From NCBI GenBank assembly GCA_947311845.1, contig CAMZMU010000059.1, positions 55,848,617 to 55,912,616 on the forward strand: DNA of 64,000 nucleotides, written 5' to 3'. A model generated the notes under the pieces. The model had not been told where the DNA came from. It saw only the letters and a list, made by a program, of their open reading frames with translations, and did no database searches. Source of the DNA: Poa pratensis. Lineage: Eukaryota > Streptophyta > Magnoliopsida > Poales > Poaceae. The position numbers were made by a program, and so were the translations under genes. Positions 1-13,000 of this stretch are shown in pieces. How positions within the stretch are numbered: the first letter of the stretch is position 1; the number at the start of each line of letters is the position of its first letter.

Positions 1-285
1 AATCTCCCTGGCTTGCTGATAACAAAGGATTAAACATATGGTGTGGAAAACCAATATAAATGCAAAAATGAAAAGCGAGCAAATGATGATGGGAAGCAAC
101 GGAAACGATGTTTCAATCAATGTAAAAGAATGGATCGGGGTCCATAGTTCATAAGTGGTGTCTCTCCATAAAACAAATAAACATACATGTTGGTTAAACA
201 AATTACAGCTAGGCAATTGTTAAATTGTGAGGGCATGACAATGCTATCATGACAAGCTATAGTTCACTGTAGAATTTTATTGGAC

Positions 286-1283
286 ATTACAAAAAAAAAT
301 ACATAGACTAGCTGCATCTATGACTAATAATCCACCCGAGATCGTTGTCTAGCAAGTCACCCGCAAGTATTAAGTTGCAAACAACAGATTATTTCAATAA
401 GCAACGTAGAAATAAACACCGATGTTTTACCCCTACTAGCAACATCACATCCAAAGTCATGTTCGTTTCTGTCAATTCGAGCCCAGACAATTAGAGACAT
501 GAACCTACTATTTAGCATAAATACTCCCTCTTGGAGATACAAGCAACTACTTGGCCAAATCAACCACAAGCATTGGAGAGCATGCAAGATCATAAATAAA
601 ACATAAATATATTGATGAACAAACTTGATCATAACTTCACAATTCATCGGATCCCAGCAACCAGAACATGTAGCATTACAATAAGATGATCTTGATCATG
701 TTAGGCAGTTCACAAGATCTAAACATGGTAGCAAGAGAAGAGACAACCATCTAGCTACTGCTATAGACCCGTAGTCCAAAGATGAACTACTCACGCATCA
801 GTCTGGAGGCGGGCATAGTGATGTAGAGCCCTCCAGTGATGATCTTCCCCTTCGGCAGGGTGCCGGGAAGAGCTTCAGAACCCTCCCGAGAAGGGTTTCG
901 ATTTGACGGCGACATCAGGTTTCTTTCGTGGATTTTCTCGGGTGTCTTATGGTTTTCCAGACGAAGACAATTTATAGTCAAAAGGGCGGCGCAGGAGGCC
1001 ACCTGGGTGCTATGGGGCCCCCTACAGGTATCCTTCCAGCGCATTCATTATTTCCATGAAAAATAATTCTCTGTAAAATTTCAGGTCATTCCGAGAATAT
1101 TTATTTACTAGGATTTCTGAAACAAAAAGACAACAAAAAGCAGGAACTGGCACTGGGCATCTTGTTAATAGGTTAGTCCCAGAAAATGTGTATAAAAATG
1201 ATTTAAAACATAATAAACACATGTAGCATTGATATAAAACAAGCATGGAACATAAAAAATTATAGATACGTTTGAGACGTATC
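286..1283 (-). repeat. Interspersed repeat, LTR- or TE-like fragment
   Basis: Repetitive-looking DNA read on the minus strand. Its high-coordinate edge is a short palindrome at 1265-1283 (arms GATACGT and ACGTATC), a motif I associate with the edge of a very common Triticeae repeat. The low-coordinate edge is a run of A on the plus strand at about 290-300. Reading frames inside are short and broken, and no transposon domain is visible. The family is not assigned and both edges are approximate. Confidence 0.4.
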
Positions 1284-2656
1284 ACCCCTACTTAGTTAGT
1301 ACTTTATAGTTAAGAGCGAGAAAACAAACAATTTAATAAGGCCCGTGCAACAACTGTAGAGTGAAAAGGCCAAGGGATGGCTACGGCTTTAAAGCTCCAA
1401 AGTCTACCATGGATAGAATGGAAGAGACAACCTATAACTACACTGAGATCCACCTAGGCTAGGGACATCCAATGGGATGGAGCTATTTCCCTTCACACCT
1501 TATAGTACTTAATTAGACGATGAATAGAGCACTAGATGCCCTAATCTACTCATGTGCTAAGTGTCTTTGTTGGTTTCTTTTCTTGTGAAAGCGGCTAGCC
1601 CCATCACTAAAGCATGCACATGTTCTCTCACTTTTGCTCTGATCCTCACTCTCTTATTCGGGAACATAGTCTTTGACCTTTGTTTTATTAGAGAAAAAGA
1701 ACCATATTTGGAGGTATGGTTCTTTCTCCAAACACATATTCTCCTCACCAATACCAACATGCTCATTCTCAGGTATTGGGTTGCGAATATAAGTATCCTC
1801 AACTTATATGTGGTGTTGTCAGGTTATTGTGCACATCGTCATGACAATATCTACTCGGTGATAGGCTCATATAGTTCAGAAGAATCATAATATGCAATGA
1901 ACGTTTGCACAACCTTTGTCCTAGAGTGTTTCTATGGTGACCCTCCACACCACCGATGTTGAAGTGCATTAGTCGTTGAAATAAAACGCATGGGACACCG
2001 ACCCATGAAGAATACATGCCTTAGAGTAGCACAAACAAAATCATTTCATGTCTAATATTACGTATTAATTCTTGCAAGCCACAAGTTTATAAAAGATTCA
2101 ACATCATCCCTAGAAAATTGAGGGAACTATGTAAGAACTTGCATGAAGAAAGTACTAAAGGAACTACAATTTGATTTACGTGCCCTGCACTCTAGTATTT
2201 CTCTCTTTATTTTTGAACTCTCAACTCACGTGTATACATACATGCATTAGGCACCATCTTGAAACTAACTTAGACTAGACGTAAGTTTGACCGTGACTGA
2301 GCAAACACACTCTACTGGGGATCGAACTCAACTTTAATAACCTAATATAACGGACATAAACTGCGATAATTGCAAAACAAACATCACAATTGGAACAAAT
2401 GTGTCAAATCCTACCATTTCATGTGATTTATGGTGGTTTTTTCTACATGGTTGTTAACTTAACCCCATTTTTTTGCAATTCTCTCTACTCCAATATGAAA
2501 GAGGCTCCATTCAGCTTGGTAGCACCAGATCCACGATATTCCATCCCGGCCCACGCAAGCACTAGAACTCTCCTTCTAATCTTTTTGTGGTCACTCTGAA
2601 CTTCACTCGTTGGAGATATGCAGCTCGCCAATTCATATCACCATTAGTCTCATGTA

Positions 2657-2681
2657 AAACTAAACTAAACTAAACTAAACT
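2657..2681. repeat. (AAACT)5 microsatellite
   Basis: Five perfect tandem copies of the pentanucleotide AAACT. Confidence 0.9.
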
Positions 2682-3160
2682 AGTAAGTATCTTAGTGGAT
2701 ACTTTTCTCCAAATTTTGGTGGGATGCAACTTCATATACGGCTCCAAGTTGTGCTTTTCTTTCTCCTCACCAAGGATTGGACTTCAATCTGCATCGTTCC
2801 ATGGTATGATGTTGATTCTCCTTTCACAAGCAATCACTTCAGTATTAGGCTTGCAGCAATTGATAAGAGCCCCTTTTTTTGCTACAAGCCTGGTACATTG
2901 TTGTTTGGAATGAGAAGCAAGACACTTTCATGGATCCAATTTTTTTGAGAATACTTGGTGTTCTCTCGATAGTGCAAGTCCAATGAAAATATAAGGAGAG
3001 TGAAATCTTGCTGGTCATACAATGTTGCTGCTTCACATTGATATGTATGCCAAATCAAATATGGAGGTCGGCAACGCCTCAAAGCAGGAGCAGGATTGCA
3101 TTTTCAGTGCAAGATGCACAACGTTCTTCTTGGCAGATGATCTCCCAGCAGAACATACTG

Positions 3161-3181
3161 CCCCCCCCCCCCCCCCCCCCC
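3161..3181. repeat. C21 homopolymer
   Basis: An uninterrupted run of 21 C residues, followed by alternating CG. The proline- or glycine-rich reading frames that cross it are a by-product of the tract, not evidence of a gene. Its exact length is likely to be unreliable in any assembly. Confidence 0.9.
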
Positions 3182-3524
3182 GCGCGTTCAGGATGTTTCA
3201 CCAGAGGTGTACGACATCGTTGATCCCTACATTCAACAGCGGGGGGCCCTCGAGACTGAGCTCGGTGATGATTCTTCAAAATCTACAGCTCAGTCCACTT
3301 ACACTTCAAATGCATACGCCAGATAGACCATCGGAAGAGCCACCAGCGGGGCATCAACTGGCATGGAGCATGAACGGGACCCTTGAAGATTGCAGATGCA
3401 GCAATATCGAGTCCGTGTTGTCGACGGATGAACGATCACTGTTTGGCTTCATAGACAGTCTTCGATATCGTCTACTCGTGTTTAGATCATCTTTATGTTA
3501 TTTTGTGAGCCAAACCAGTAAACT

Positions 3525-3622
3525 GTGGGGCAAGTCTTGCGGCCAATGCGTTGGCAAAGGAGGCTCTCAACGTGGTTTGTTCTTCAAAATGGTTTCAAGT
3601 TGTGATCCTCAATGTTTAGCTT
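3525..3622 (+). pseudogene. Remnant of a LINE-type RNase H tail
   Basis: One frame reads a short stretch resembling the C-terminal RNase H-like domain of plant non-LTR retrotransposons (a NALAKEAL-type motif after ASLAA, then a tryptophan and a stop). It is followed by an AATAAA-containing tail. Only the last 30 or so residues are recognisable and no upstream reverse transcriptase is visible. The SINE at 3635 was inserted in this tail. The assignment is an inference from a short motif. Confidence 0.35.
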
Positions 3623-3634
3623 AATAAAGTAGGT

Positions 3635-3932
3635 GAGAACTTGCCTATGGCAAGATGGTTAGGTGGGTGGTTGTACCCCCACCCCATCAAAGTTCAAACC
3701 CCAGGTTTGACACTGTTGTTTCTCATTTAAGACGGAATATTCTTTAGTGGGAGGCGACGTTCCCGTCGACAGCGAAGCACCCGTGGTGACTTCGTCAATC
3801 TCAAGACTCAACCCGCCGACTCAGTCTCTTGGAGATGCTCATAGGGGTAGGGTGTGCGTACGTGCGTTCATAGGGGTGAGTTTGTGCGCGTGTATATGAG
3901 CACTTGCGTTGTACTGTGTTTCGCAAAACTAA
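3635..3932 (+). mobile_element. tRNA-derived SINE (Au-like) with 17-bp target-site duplication
   Basis: A 298-bp insertion flanked by perfect 17-bp direct repeats AGCTTAATAAAGTAGGT (3618-3634 and 3933-3949), the signature of LINE-mediated retroposition. The 5' part has pol III promoter-like boxes: an A-box-like GGCAAGATGGTTAGGTGGG and a B-box-like AGTTCAAACCCC about 35 bases on. The 3' part has the GT-rich region around GCTCATAGGGGTAGGGTGTGCG that I recognise from the grass Au SINE family. It carries no protein and depends on a LINE for mobility. The perfect duplication suggests a fairly recent insertion. Confidence 0.8.
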
Positions 3933-4161
3933 AGCTTAATAAAGTAGGTTAGAAGTTAAGGAAATCAAAGGCCTTTTTTTAGATAAAAATCAAGGGCCTG
4001 GTGTGGCAGAAAATGCCGTTTCCTGTGTTTTCTGACCTGCAGATATCCAAACACTGTGTCCTGCATGCGTACGTATCCGTCCACCGGCCATTTTTCCTCG
4101 CTGCGATTTGCATACGAGCGGAGAGAGCGAGAGCGCCCCAAATTAAGGATCCATCCTGTCC

Positions 4162-6401
4162 ATGGAGCAGCTCCGGCAGGTGGGCGAGGCGCTCGGCGGC
4201 GTCGCCGCCCTCATGGCCTTCCACCACGAGCTCCGCGTCAACCCGCGCCAATGCCGCCTCCTCGCCGACGCATGCGCGCTCGCCTTCGACGCCGTCGCCG
4301 CCGAGGTGCGCGCCCGCCTCCGCTTCGACGACCGCCTCGCCGGTAGGTGGCGGCCCCTAGTCCCCGCTCCGGGAGCTCCATCGCGCCATCCGCGACGCCG
4401 AGTACTACATCCGCCACTGCCTCGGCGACACGCACGCCGCCGGCGGCTGGTGGGCGCGCGCGGCCGAGCTCACGCATGGCGTCGAGTGCGTCGAGCTGCA
4501 CATGCACAGCCTCCTCTGGTGCGTCGCCGTCGTGCTCGAGGCCGTCGAGGTTGTCGCCGAGGCCACCGCGTCGTCCGATCCCGATGAGCTCGCCAGGCAA
4601 CGGGTGCTTTTCGCCCGGGACTACGACAAGGATCTCCTTGATCCGGCCTTGTTCCGGCGAAGTAAGGTCGGCGTGGCATACCTGGCCACGCAGGAGCTCG
4701 CCGCCAGGATGGACACGGCGTGGAAGGAGGACAGGTGGGTCCTCTCCCAGCTGCTCGACGAGATGAAATCCAAGCCGTTGTCGCGGAATGAGCACCGGCT
4801 CGCCAACCTCCTGGCCGCGCCGCGCGGGAAGCTGCTCCCGGCGTCCGCGCTCCTCGCCGGCGGCGACTTCCACGTGCGTCGGCGCCTCGGGGCAGCCTCA
4901 AGGAGGCGCAATGGATGGGGGAGGCCATCGCCGTGAAGCATTACCTTGGGGTTGACGCCAACGACGACAACATCATCGCCGAGATCGCGCTGCTCACCTC
5001 CGTGGCGCACCCGAACGTGGCAAACTGCCGGTACTGCTTCCACGACGAAGAGAAGCGGGAGGCGTTCCTCGTCATGGACCAGCTCATGATCAAGGACCTC
5101 GGGTGCTATGTCAAGGAGGTGACCGGCGGAGGCAAGCGGACGCCGCGCGCACCGCTACCGCTCGTCGTCGTCGTGGACACCATGCTGCAGATCGCGCGCG
5201 GAATGGAGCACCTCCACTCGAAGAATATATACCACGGCGACCTCAACCCGTCCAACGTGCTCGTCAAACAACACCACGGCGCCGCTGACGGGAACGTACT
5301 CGTCAAGGTCGCCGGGTTCGGTGGCCAGTCCGCCGCCGCCGTGGCCAGCCCCGGCCAGAAGACGTCCCACTCTGCCTCCGGAACAAACGCAAACGCAAAT
5401 GTCAGTGGTAACGGCAATGTCAACCCGTGCATCTGGTACGCGCCGGAGCTGCTGGAGAGCAACGAGGCGGCGGCGGCGAGACGCACCGAGAAGGCCGACG
5501 TATACAGCTTCGGCATGATCTGCTTCGAGCTGCTCACCGGCAAGATCCCGTTCGAGGACAACCACCTGCAGGGCGACAACACGAGCAAGAACATCCGCGC
5601 CGGCGAGAGGCCGCTCTTCCCGTTCCAGTCGCCCAAGTACCTCACAGGCCTCACCAGGCGCTGCTGGCACGCCGACCCGGCGCAGCGGCCGGCGTTCAGC
5701 TCAATCTGCCGCGTCCTCCGCTACGTCAAGCGGTTCCTCGTCTTGAGCCCCGAGCATCCCGATACACCGGCGCCGGCACCGGCCGTGGACTACCTCGACA
5801 TCGAGGCGACGCTGCAGAGGACGCTCCCGGCGTGGCAGCAGGGGAGGGCCACGGCAGCGCCGCGCGTGTCCGACGTGCCATTCGAGATGTACGCGTACAC
5901 GGTGATGGAGAAGGAGAAGGGCAAGGCGGCGCCGGCAATCCTGCACATCTCCGACTCAGGCAGTGACGGGAACTCGCTGTGCGGGGACGAGAGCGTCCAC
6001 AGCGGCGCGACGCTGCCGGACATCACCGAGGCGGCCTTGCTGCCCACGACATGGTCGCGGTCGCTGTCGGCTCGGAGCAGCGGCAGGATGGCGCCGTCCT
6101 TGTCATCGCGCGCAGGCCGGCCGGCAGAGTCGCTGCCGCCAAAGAAGGCAAGTGAGATTGTATAGCTACGTACGTCGCCCCTTGGACCTCCGTCAACGAT
6201 GCTGATAATGGCGTCCGTCCACATGCAGGGCCACCGCTGAAGTCGAGGTCGATGGGCGTGATCCGGCAGCCCCCGCCACAGTTGCAGGTCATCCGACGGA
6301 CTCCGAGGATAATGTCCGACGGGCAGCTGCAAGCCGCCGTGATCCCACAATCCCGCCGGCGTGTCACCGGTGGTCACGCTTCAGACTCCGAAATAGCCTA
6401 G
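4162..6401 (+). CDS. DUF1221-type plant protein kinase, with two apparent frameshifts
   Basis: Two exons, 4162-6151 and 6229-6401, joined by a 77-bp GT-AG intron (6152-6228). The start MEQLRQVGEALG is typical of a plant kinase family with an N-terminal DUF1221 domain. The first ~240 residues are that domain; a kinase domain follows, with AVKHY (the ATP-binding lysine), YHGDLNPSN in place of the HRD loop, AGFG in place of DFG, WYAPELL, and the DVYSFGM region. The end reads GGHASDSEIA. HGD and GFG suggest atypical or no catalysis; I recall HGD as usual in this family. The frame changes twice: near the C run at 4362-4365, and at the G run 4889-4892, which is one G short. If both are assembly errors, the protein is about 720 aa; if real, this is a pseudogene. 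It is convergent with the carrier gene downstream. Confidence 0.8.
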
Positions 6402-7033
6402 AAATGCAAATTTCAAGATTGTACTTCGAATAACATTACATCTACAATTCTAGATAGAGCCAAACAGCTTCAGATGAAATCCAGTACATGAATTTCAGAT
6501 GTACAGCAACTATTGTCAACTAATTGGATCATCAGTATTCAGTGCCTTCATTCGAAAACAAATAAAGCAGGCAAAGAATATGTTCAGATAGCACCGATGT
6601 GTATGAGCGTCCTAGTAACATATCAGAATAACAGCACCAACAACCAACAAACAAGACATGCCTTTTCACATCACAGAGTGACAAAAGAGAAAAAAAAAGT
6701 ATCATGAAATCAACTATTAGCAGCACACAGCATGCAAGCTTATGTTTCAATCTCAATACATCGTTTCCTCACTGAATAAGACTTTTATGAGTTAGGCAAA
6801 TGCTTAATGCTTTACAGCCAACTTATTATATTCCCCGAGAGTGCGGCAACAATTAGGATCTGGAACCAGTAGTAGGATATATCGACAAGGGCGGCTGAGA
6901 GGGCCTTATGCTGAATGGAGCCTCGGGTCCTATTGTCCTTCTACTCGCCCTGCCTAACAAAAAAAAGGAACTCTCAACACCTACAAAAATAGAAGTTGAT
7001 GACGACCAGGACGGACGGCTAAAGTCCGCTTCT
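6402..7033. other. Convergent 3' intergenic spacer
   Basis: A 632-bp spacer between the kinase stop (+) and the carrier stop (-). It should contain both 3' UTRs. I see no further gene. Confidence 0.6.
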
Positions 7034-10000
7034 TCAGTCTATCCTCATCTCTACTCCTAGAAGGTCCTTCACAGCCTCGTACGTGACAAAAGCGATGGCG
7101 ATGGATGGCACCACCTGAAGAGCCAAAGCAGGGGGCAGCAAATTAGAAACAGACGGTACTCAGATATCCACTAAGCTCACAAGCCTCTGCATTTTTCATT
7201 AGAAACATTACCTTCACTGAGTTGGGCACAAGACCCTTGTACAAAGCACCAAATCCTTCATGGCGGACAGTTTTCCTGAATGCATCAATCATACCACTGT
7301 ACTGGAGCGCCTCTTTGCCTTCTCCAGCCACAATAGAAGAAGCATGGTTCCAACCCACCATCTGCATTCTTCTCCTGACAACATCAAGAGGGTATGCCAC
7401 GGTCTGCCCTATGGTTCCCGCCACAGCTCCACATCCAAGCCTTGTGACTACATGCAACTCATTATTGTCTGCAAGTCCAAATGCATTTGTCCGGAGGATC
7501 TTGTCCTTCAGAGACTCGTATACAGCAAAGTTAAGGCCAACATAAGGGACCTGTAAGAAGAAGAAAACAAAGTATAAAGTGGTAAGCACCCACCAACAAG
7601 GCAAAGCACACAATGATTACTGCTATTAGTTAAGAGGAACCTACAACTCCAATAACTGATGGAAGCCACCCTCTGTATAAAGCACGGAAGCCTTCTTCAC
7701 GGTAGACTGTGCCCAATGCATGAAACATACCACGGTACTGGTAAGGAGACTTGTCTGTCTGCAGATGTTATGTTACTCTCCATTAAGGTAGCATATGGAA
7801 TTAAATATAACCATGTAATAACCTATAGTCAACTATCGGTGTTCAGAGTATCATGATGACAGAAATCAATGAAAACTAAGCAGTACCTGAACAGTTATCC
7901 TACCCCTAACCATATCCATGGGATAAGTAGCAGACATGGCTATGATACCAGCACAGGCTCCAGCTCCAAGGCGCAAGATTGGAGTAAGCTGAGCATTCTC
8001 TGTTCAACATAATTAACATGTGACCAAATGCTAAATCCAGAGATTTCCATTACTCTACATCTATATGTATGACAAGAAATCCTCAAAAAAGTGTATCGCA
8101 AGGCAGTCAAACATGAATTCTAAAGTTATTGTGAAGCAGAGGAAATTCAATCTGATATGAACAGCAAAGCTCTTGAACCGTATGCAACCACGAAAACAAG
8201 GGTGTGCAACCAGGGGAATTATTCTGTTTCACATTTGACGAGTATTAAGCTATGGATTTTTTTAATGACATTTTAACTTTCAATTTGGTAATAATGTTCA
8301 GGCCTCAAGCAATGAAAGAAGATGGCATCGAAGGAACAGATGGCTGCGATGTAGAAGGTGTGTAGGTTAAGAACGAATATTATGCATATGGAAAACATAT
8401 TTTACTAGGACAAACTATTTAGGCATTCCCTGCATCCGAATTCGTAAAGATTCACATCAAAGAACAATACAGTGGTTGGAATTAGTTGAAATGGAGTTTT
8501 TATAAGAATATATAGAAAAACAATGGATGGGACCTTTTATCGAAAAACTCCGGATCCCAATAAGTTTTAAGATGGTGCTCCTGGCTTCTGGTAGTTGATG
8601 GACAGGCTATCCATGCTATGAGGTGGCAAATCTTTGTTCACAAATTTAATGCCCTTTCTATTCTAATTATTCCCACAAAAGTGCCAAAGCAGGTATAGCT
8701 CACTGTAGACATGACAGGCACTATAATAATGTGTGGTATAGCAGCATTTCACGTATCCACTACTAAAAAAATGAAGATGCAGAACTCAGGAGAAGTAATC
8801 GCGTGGTAAGAATAAGGGAACGGGAACAAGACATACCATCCCCAGTCTGTTGTCGATAAAGATACAAAACACCCCTGTAAAAAGCATAAATAAAGGAAAT
8901 AACACATTAAATATTGCTACACGATGCGAGAGCATATCAATATGTGTGTCAAACTGAAACGCTTCTAACCAATTTCAGGTCAAAACAGCTCATCAAGCAA
9001 CAGATAGAAATTATGCAAAGTGCAAAACTACAAATAACTAGGTGGCAGCACAACAAGCAGTTACGTAGGCAAGAGTAATTGCAAACAAGAACACACCTTG
9101 ATGCTTGTTCATAGCTGAAAAACTTAACAGCAGAATTTGGGACGATCCTAGCACAATTCGTCCCATTGCCCTTAAAGAGTCCACGGAGGCCTTCAGTTCT
9201 CCATATATACTTCAGCCCTTGAACTGTACCATTGTACTTGATACTGTGAGGATTTTGAACCTGCATCAATCAAGGTAACATATATGTAAGTTTTTTTCCA
9301 GAGACCCAACAGAACTAATTTAATCAAACCTTGCCTTTTCATACAAAGTATACGCATGGACAATTTTAGTAACAGACGTATTGGGGTTCAGTAAGAAGGC
9401 GACATGGCAACTTTTAGCATTGTTTTTTACGGTTACTACGTAGAACGTACTGAAAGTCACTGAAAGAGGTTCGTTTTTAATTGGCCTCACCAAATTGGAC
9501 ATAGTCCTAGAATTGCAACAACTGTTAATGACTAGCTAGAAGATAAACATCGCTTGGGTTGATGATAGACAGACGATTGTGAATAAACTGATGTTGTGAA
9601 TATGGAGATTGCATCATATATATGTTAGCTGATATCAAATCATAGAAGAAAGTGTTGAAATAACCAAATTTAATATTATGGTTTATTTACCCCTGCAATC
9701 TTGATGCCATACTGAACAGAACAACCAACGACAAATCCATCAATCCACAACTCAGTAAGCATGACAATAACATGCCATAAGATAAAAAGCAAAATCAAAA
9801 CATAGGAAGTTCACCTGAAGCAGGATCTTCAATCGCTCAAGCGGAGCAACAGCAGTCCTTGATCTGTGTGAAACAATAAAGTCAACAATACTTATAAGAA
9901 TACATATCTACCATATCAATGACACTAGTAAAAGGTAAATATTCTTGTTTAGAGCAACAAATTATGCATAACAGAAAGTACTCAAATAATCTTAATTCGT

Positions 10001-13000
10001 AACCTTTCGGGTGTGTATCATATACATAATGTTCTCAAGTGGCCAGTAAAGCAAGAGAATAATAATAATTCCAGCTTTGACTTCAGGAAACTATGACAGC
10101 ATTTGACAGCTAGAGTACTACGGTACCTGTTGGATTCCATACTCAAACGAATTTGGGGAAATCAGACTACAGGTAGAAGATGAACTGGAGGCTCAAAACA
10201 GCCGAACCATCTCGATTTCTCTTCTTCTCTGTACATGTACAACATGACCCATATGTCACTTTTACACCACAACCCTTCTAATATTTCCTATTATCCTACA
10301 GGGCCAACCACACACCAACACTCCCCCTCAAGATGGGGCGAAAATGTCTAAGAGCCCCATCTTGTCACATAGCTTCAAAAAGGATACAACACTCACACCC
10401 TTTGTTAATACATCAGCGAGTTGATCTACAGTTTTGACAAAGCCTACTTGGAGTTCTCCCTCATCAAGCTTCTCCTTAATGAAATGTCTGTCAATTTCAA
10501 TATGTTTAGTTCTATCATGCTGAACTGGATTGTTCACAATATTGATGGTGGCCTGATTATCACAGTATAGCCTGAGAGATCCTCCTCGGAACAACCGAAG
10601 TTCAGTCAACAATAATCGAAGCCAAAGTAACTCACATAGACCTGAAGCCATGGATCGCAGTTCTGCTTCTGCTGTGGACCTTGCAACAACACTTTGCTTT
10701 TTACTTCTCCAACTAACTAGATTTCCACCCACAAAGGTGCAATAACCTGACGTGGATCTCCTGTCATCCAAGCAGCCCGCCCAATCAGCATCCGTATATC
10801 CTTCTACCTCTAAATGTCCATGGTTTGAGAAGAGAATTCCTTTTCCAGGACAACCCTTGAGATACCGCAGAATTCTGTTTACAATTTCTAGATGATTTGA
10901 TCGAGGATCATGCATATATCTACTCACTAGGCTTACAGCATATGCAATGTCAGGTCTTGTGTGGGATAGATATATTAATCTCCCCACAAGTCTCTGATAT
11001 CTCCCCCTATCAACAGGTTCCCCTGAATTGGCCGTGATGCGGAGATTTGGTTCAATTGGAGTGGCAGCAGGTTTACTTCCAAGCATCCCAGTTTCAGCAA
11101 GAAGGTCCAGTACATATTTCCTTTGAGAGAGATAGATACCTTGAGCTCCGTAAGCTACTTCAATTCCCAGGAAGAAGTGAAGAAAGCCAAGATCTTTGAC
11201 CTCAAAAGATTTCGCCAACATTTTCTTCAAGTTCCTAATCTCCTCATCATCATTCCCTGTAATCACAATGTCATCCACATATACGACCAAAATGACAATT
11301 TTGTCTCGGTGATGCTTGAAGAAGAGGGTATGGTCAGCATTGCTTTGTTGAAAACCCAAATAGCAGACTTCCTTGCGAAACCTCCCAAACCATGCCCTTG
11401 GCGATTGTTTAAGTCCATAAAGTGATTTCTTCAGTCGGCACACTTTACCCTCTGTCTCAGGCCCATTGAACCCTGGTGGAATTTCCATATAAACTTCTTC
11501 ATCCAGATTTCCATGAAGAAATGCATTCTTTACATCTAGCTGAAATAAATTCCAGTTGTTATTTGCTGCCACTGAAATTAAAGTTCTGATGGTGCTCATT
11601 TTTGCAACTGGGGCGAAGGTTTCATCATAGTCCACCCCATAGGTTTGGCTATATCCTTTTGCAACAAGTCTCGCCTTATATCTTTCCACTTTCCCTTCTG
11701 GTGTTTGTTTTATGGTGAATACCCATTTGCAGCCAACTACCTTCTTATTAGCAGGAAGTGGAGTGATTACCCATGTATTATTCTTGTCAAGAGCAGCCAT
11801 CTCCTCTAGCATTGCTGCCCTCCACCTTGGATTCAATTTGGCCTCCCGCCAGTCCCGTGGTAGAGGTCCTATAGAGTCCAGCGCTGCAATAAAGGCCTTA
11901 TAAGATGAACCAACAGTGTCATACGTGACATAGTTAGAAACATTATAAGGATCAAATTTGGAGGGCAACTTTCCAGCATTAGGGCGTGGTTGCTTTCTGT
12001 GAGCTATAGGCACATCAAGATCATCATGCTGAGGAGAGGTGTTACCATTATCTGAGGGCAGTCTAGTATCTTCAGTTTGACCTTGAGTATCATCTCTTTG
12101 GTCAATTGTTGCCCCTCATGCTCCTGATGCTGTCCATATGCCTCACCTTCGGGTTCTACTACTTGTGTCAGCTCTTCGGTACGCCGTCTTCGTGCATATA
12201 CCCGAACCTCTTGTTCTTCATTTGGTTTTGGCCAATGTATCACCTCATCTAGAGCATCTTGTTGCTCCCCTTGCATTTGCTCATGTCCTTCTTCGGTAGA
12301 ACCCACATCTCTATCATCATGACTATCTTCTCGTGGTATTACTCCAACGACCACTTCTCTTGATGTTGTAGAGTTGCTCTCTTCTCCTTTCTCTCCCCCT
12401 GTCTCGCTGTCCAGATCTGAAACATCACTAGGAAATGAATCAGGAAAAACATCACTCAAGTCAACAGGTTCACCATAATATGGTTCATGTTCCTTGAATA
12501 CAACATCCATGCTCACAAACATACGTTTCTCCGATGGGCACCAACATTTATAGCCCTTTTGTTTTCCGGAATATCCCACAAATACACACTTCACTGCTCT
12601 ACGGTCTAGCTTCCCAACTGAAGGTCTGTAATCCCTCACGAAACAAACACATCCAAATACCTTTGGTGGCACAACATAAGTAGTCTCACCAGTTAAACAC
12701 TCAATTGGCGTCTTGTTGTTAAGCACCCGAGAAGGCATTCTATTCATCAAATAAGCAGCCGTCATCACGGCTTCACCCCATAGATATTTAGGAACATTCA
12801 TGGCTGACATGATACACCGAGTGATTTCTAAGAGATGTCTATTTTTTCTTTCAGCCAGCCCATTCTGCTCGGAAGTCCCTGGACAGCTAGTTTGATGGAT
12901 AATTCCAAAGCTTGAGAGGTATTCATCAAATTGTTTATTTACATATTCTGTGCCATTGTCTGTTCGAAATATCTTCACCCGTGCATCATATTGATTCATG

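Larger units (their letters stand above)
1284..3520. other. Intergenic DNA without a recognisable gene
   Basis: AT-rich sequence in which I see no convincing coding region, RNA gene or complete mobile element. Reading frames are short and have no recognisable motif. It contains an (AAACT)5 microsatellite and a long C tract, listed separately. Confidence 0.5.

Noticed and set aside
3022..3624. 200-aa open frame with a proline run
   Set aside because: The run comes from the C21 homopolymer. The rest lacks any domain, and another frame holds a LINE-like motif.
4342..4360. GT...AG of 18 nt in the kinase gene as a micro-intron
   Set aside because: Far too short for a plant spliceosomal intron. 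A small indel near the C run explains the frame change better.
4238..4873. Minus-strand open frame overlapping the kinase gene
   Set aside because: A shadow of GC-rich coding on the plus strand. The plus strand carries the recognised domains.
6148..6152. GC-AG donor (AAG/GCAAGT) for the kinase intron
   Set aside because: It would put exon 2 out of frame. The GT donor one codon later (GCAA/GTGAGA) keeps the frame to a family-like C-terminus.
11123..11425. Plus-strand open frame inside the Copia RT region
   Set aside because: Antisense to the reverse transcriptase coding and without its own motif.
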